From Pseudomonas sp. P5_109 (GTDB lineage: Bacteria; Pseudomonadota; Gammaproteobacteria; Pseudomonadales; Pseudomonadaceae), in the NCBI RefSeq assembly GCF_034009455.1, contig NZ_CP125380.1, positions 6,615,001-6,679,000 of the forward strand: a stretch of DNA of 64,000 nt, written 5' to 3'. The notes beneath the pieces were generated by a model that saw only the letters and a program-made list of their open reading frames with translations, ran no database searches and was not told where the DNA came from. The position numbers and the translations under genes were made by a program. Positions 63,700 to 64,000 of the stretch are shown in pieces. The first letter of the stretch is position 1, and each line of letters opens with the position of its first letter.

Positions 63700-64000
63700 T
63701 CAGACGGCAAAGAGCAGGAATTCCCTTTCCCACGAACTGATGACGCGCTTGAAGTTTTCATGCTCGGCCCGCTTGACCGCGACGTAGCCAGTGATGAAAT
63801 TTTTGCCGAGGTAACGCTCGATGGTCGCGCTGTTTTCCATGCGTTCCAGCGCGTCCTCGATGGTCAGCGGCAGGCGCAGGTTGCGGCGTTCATAACCACG
63901 CCCCACCACCGGCGCACTCGGGTTCAGGCCTTCGACCATGCCGATGTAACCGCAGAGCAGGCTCGCGGCAATCGCCAGGTACGGGTTGGCGTCTGCGCCC
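63700..64000 (-). CDS. spuB: Gamma-glutamylpolyamine synthetase, C-terminal part (window end)
   Basis: The last 100 codons of a glutamine-synthetase-like enzyme. GADANPYLAIAASLLCGYIG is the conserved GS segment and NFKRVISSWEREFLLFAV the C-terminus. It glutamylates putrescine in the SpuABC-type pathway. The start is beyond 64000. Confidence 0.88.
   Translation of the reverse strand, partial: GADANPYLAIAASLLCGYIGMVEGLNPSAPVVGRGYERRNLRLPLTIEDALERMENSATIERYLGKNFITGYVAVKRAEHENFKRVISSWEREFLLFAV

Overview
The window is a stretch of a Pseudomonas chromosome, most likely from the P. fluorescens group. Host-type DNA is GC-rich and carries typical Pseudomonas gene sets and orders: folA, an aminoethylphosphonate transport cluster, cadA/cadR, lgt-thyA, ptsP-rppH, ilvA/rpiA, serA beside a D-2-hydroxyglutarate dehydrogenase gene, and the polyamine cluster spuBCDEFGH next to a PA0305-type acylase. 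Many intergenic gaps hold paired REP palindromes (the GTGGGAGCGGGCTTGCTCGCGA type) that are typical of this group.

Layout. 1-13.4 kb: folA, a DUF2868/DUF3482 pair, a minus-strand 2-aminoethylphosphonate uptake and catabolism cluster (LysR regulator, ABC transporter, FAD oxidoreductase, HD protein), then cadA and cadR divergent around a MerR-type operator. 13.8-27.97 kb: a 14.2-kb genomic island inserted in host thyA. 28-48.9 kb: lgt and ordinary housekeeping or small hypothetical genes. 48.96-52 kb: an AT-richer S-type pyocin DNase gene with its immunity gene. 52-64 kb: an acylase, a GlxA-type regulator, an HD hydratase-like gene and the spu polyamine genes, with spuB cut by the window end.

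The island is the most interesting part. It splits host thyA at the codons for the catalytic Cys-His. The two host halves share only TGGC at the junctions and rejoin exactly in frame. The island brings a complete, distantly related thyA at its right edge, whose ATG overlaps the stop of the truncated host reading frame, so the cell should keep thymidylate synthesis. No integrase or transposase is recognisable.

The cargo has three modules. Module A (+ strand): two paralogous MazG-like proteins with a shared C-terminal domain, a TIR/deoxyribosyltransferase-like protein, an Nmad2-like protein, a DUF4031 protein and a uracil-DNA-glycosylase-like protein, with a divergent XRE regulator facing a perfect palindrome. 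Module B (- strand): five closely packed genes for a small ACP-like protein, an XRE regulator, an ImmA/IrrE metallopeptidase with a chagasin-like C-terminal domain, a papain-like peptidase and a divergent thymidylate-synthase-fold protein. Module C (- strand, AT-rich): thyA, a HIT protein, an APH-like kinase and a ThiL/PurM-like protein. My inference is that the island encodes a nucleotide-centred, probably anti-phage, system built around thymidylate/uridylate chemistry. No function beyond domain family is shown by the sequence.
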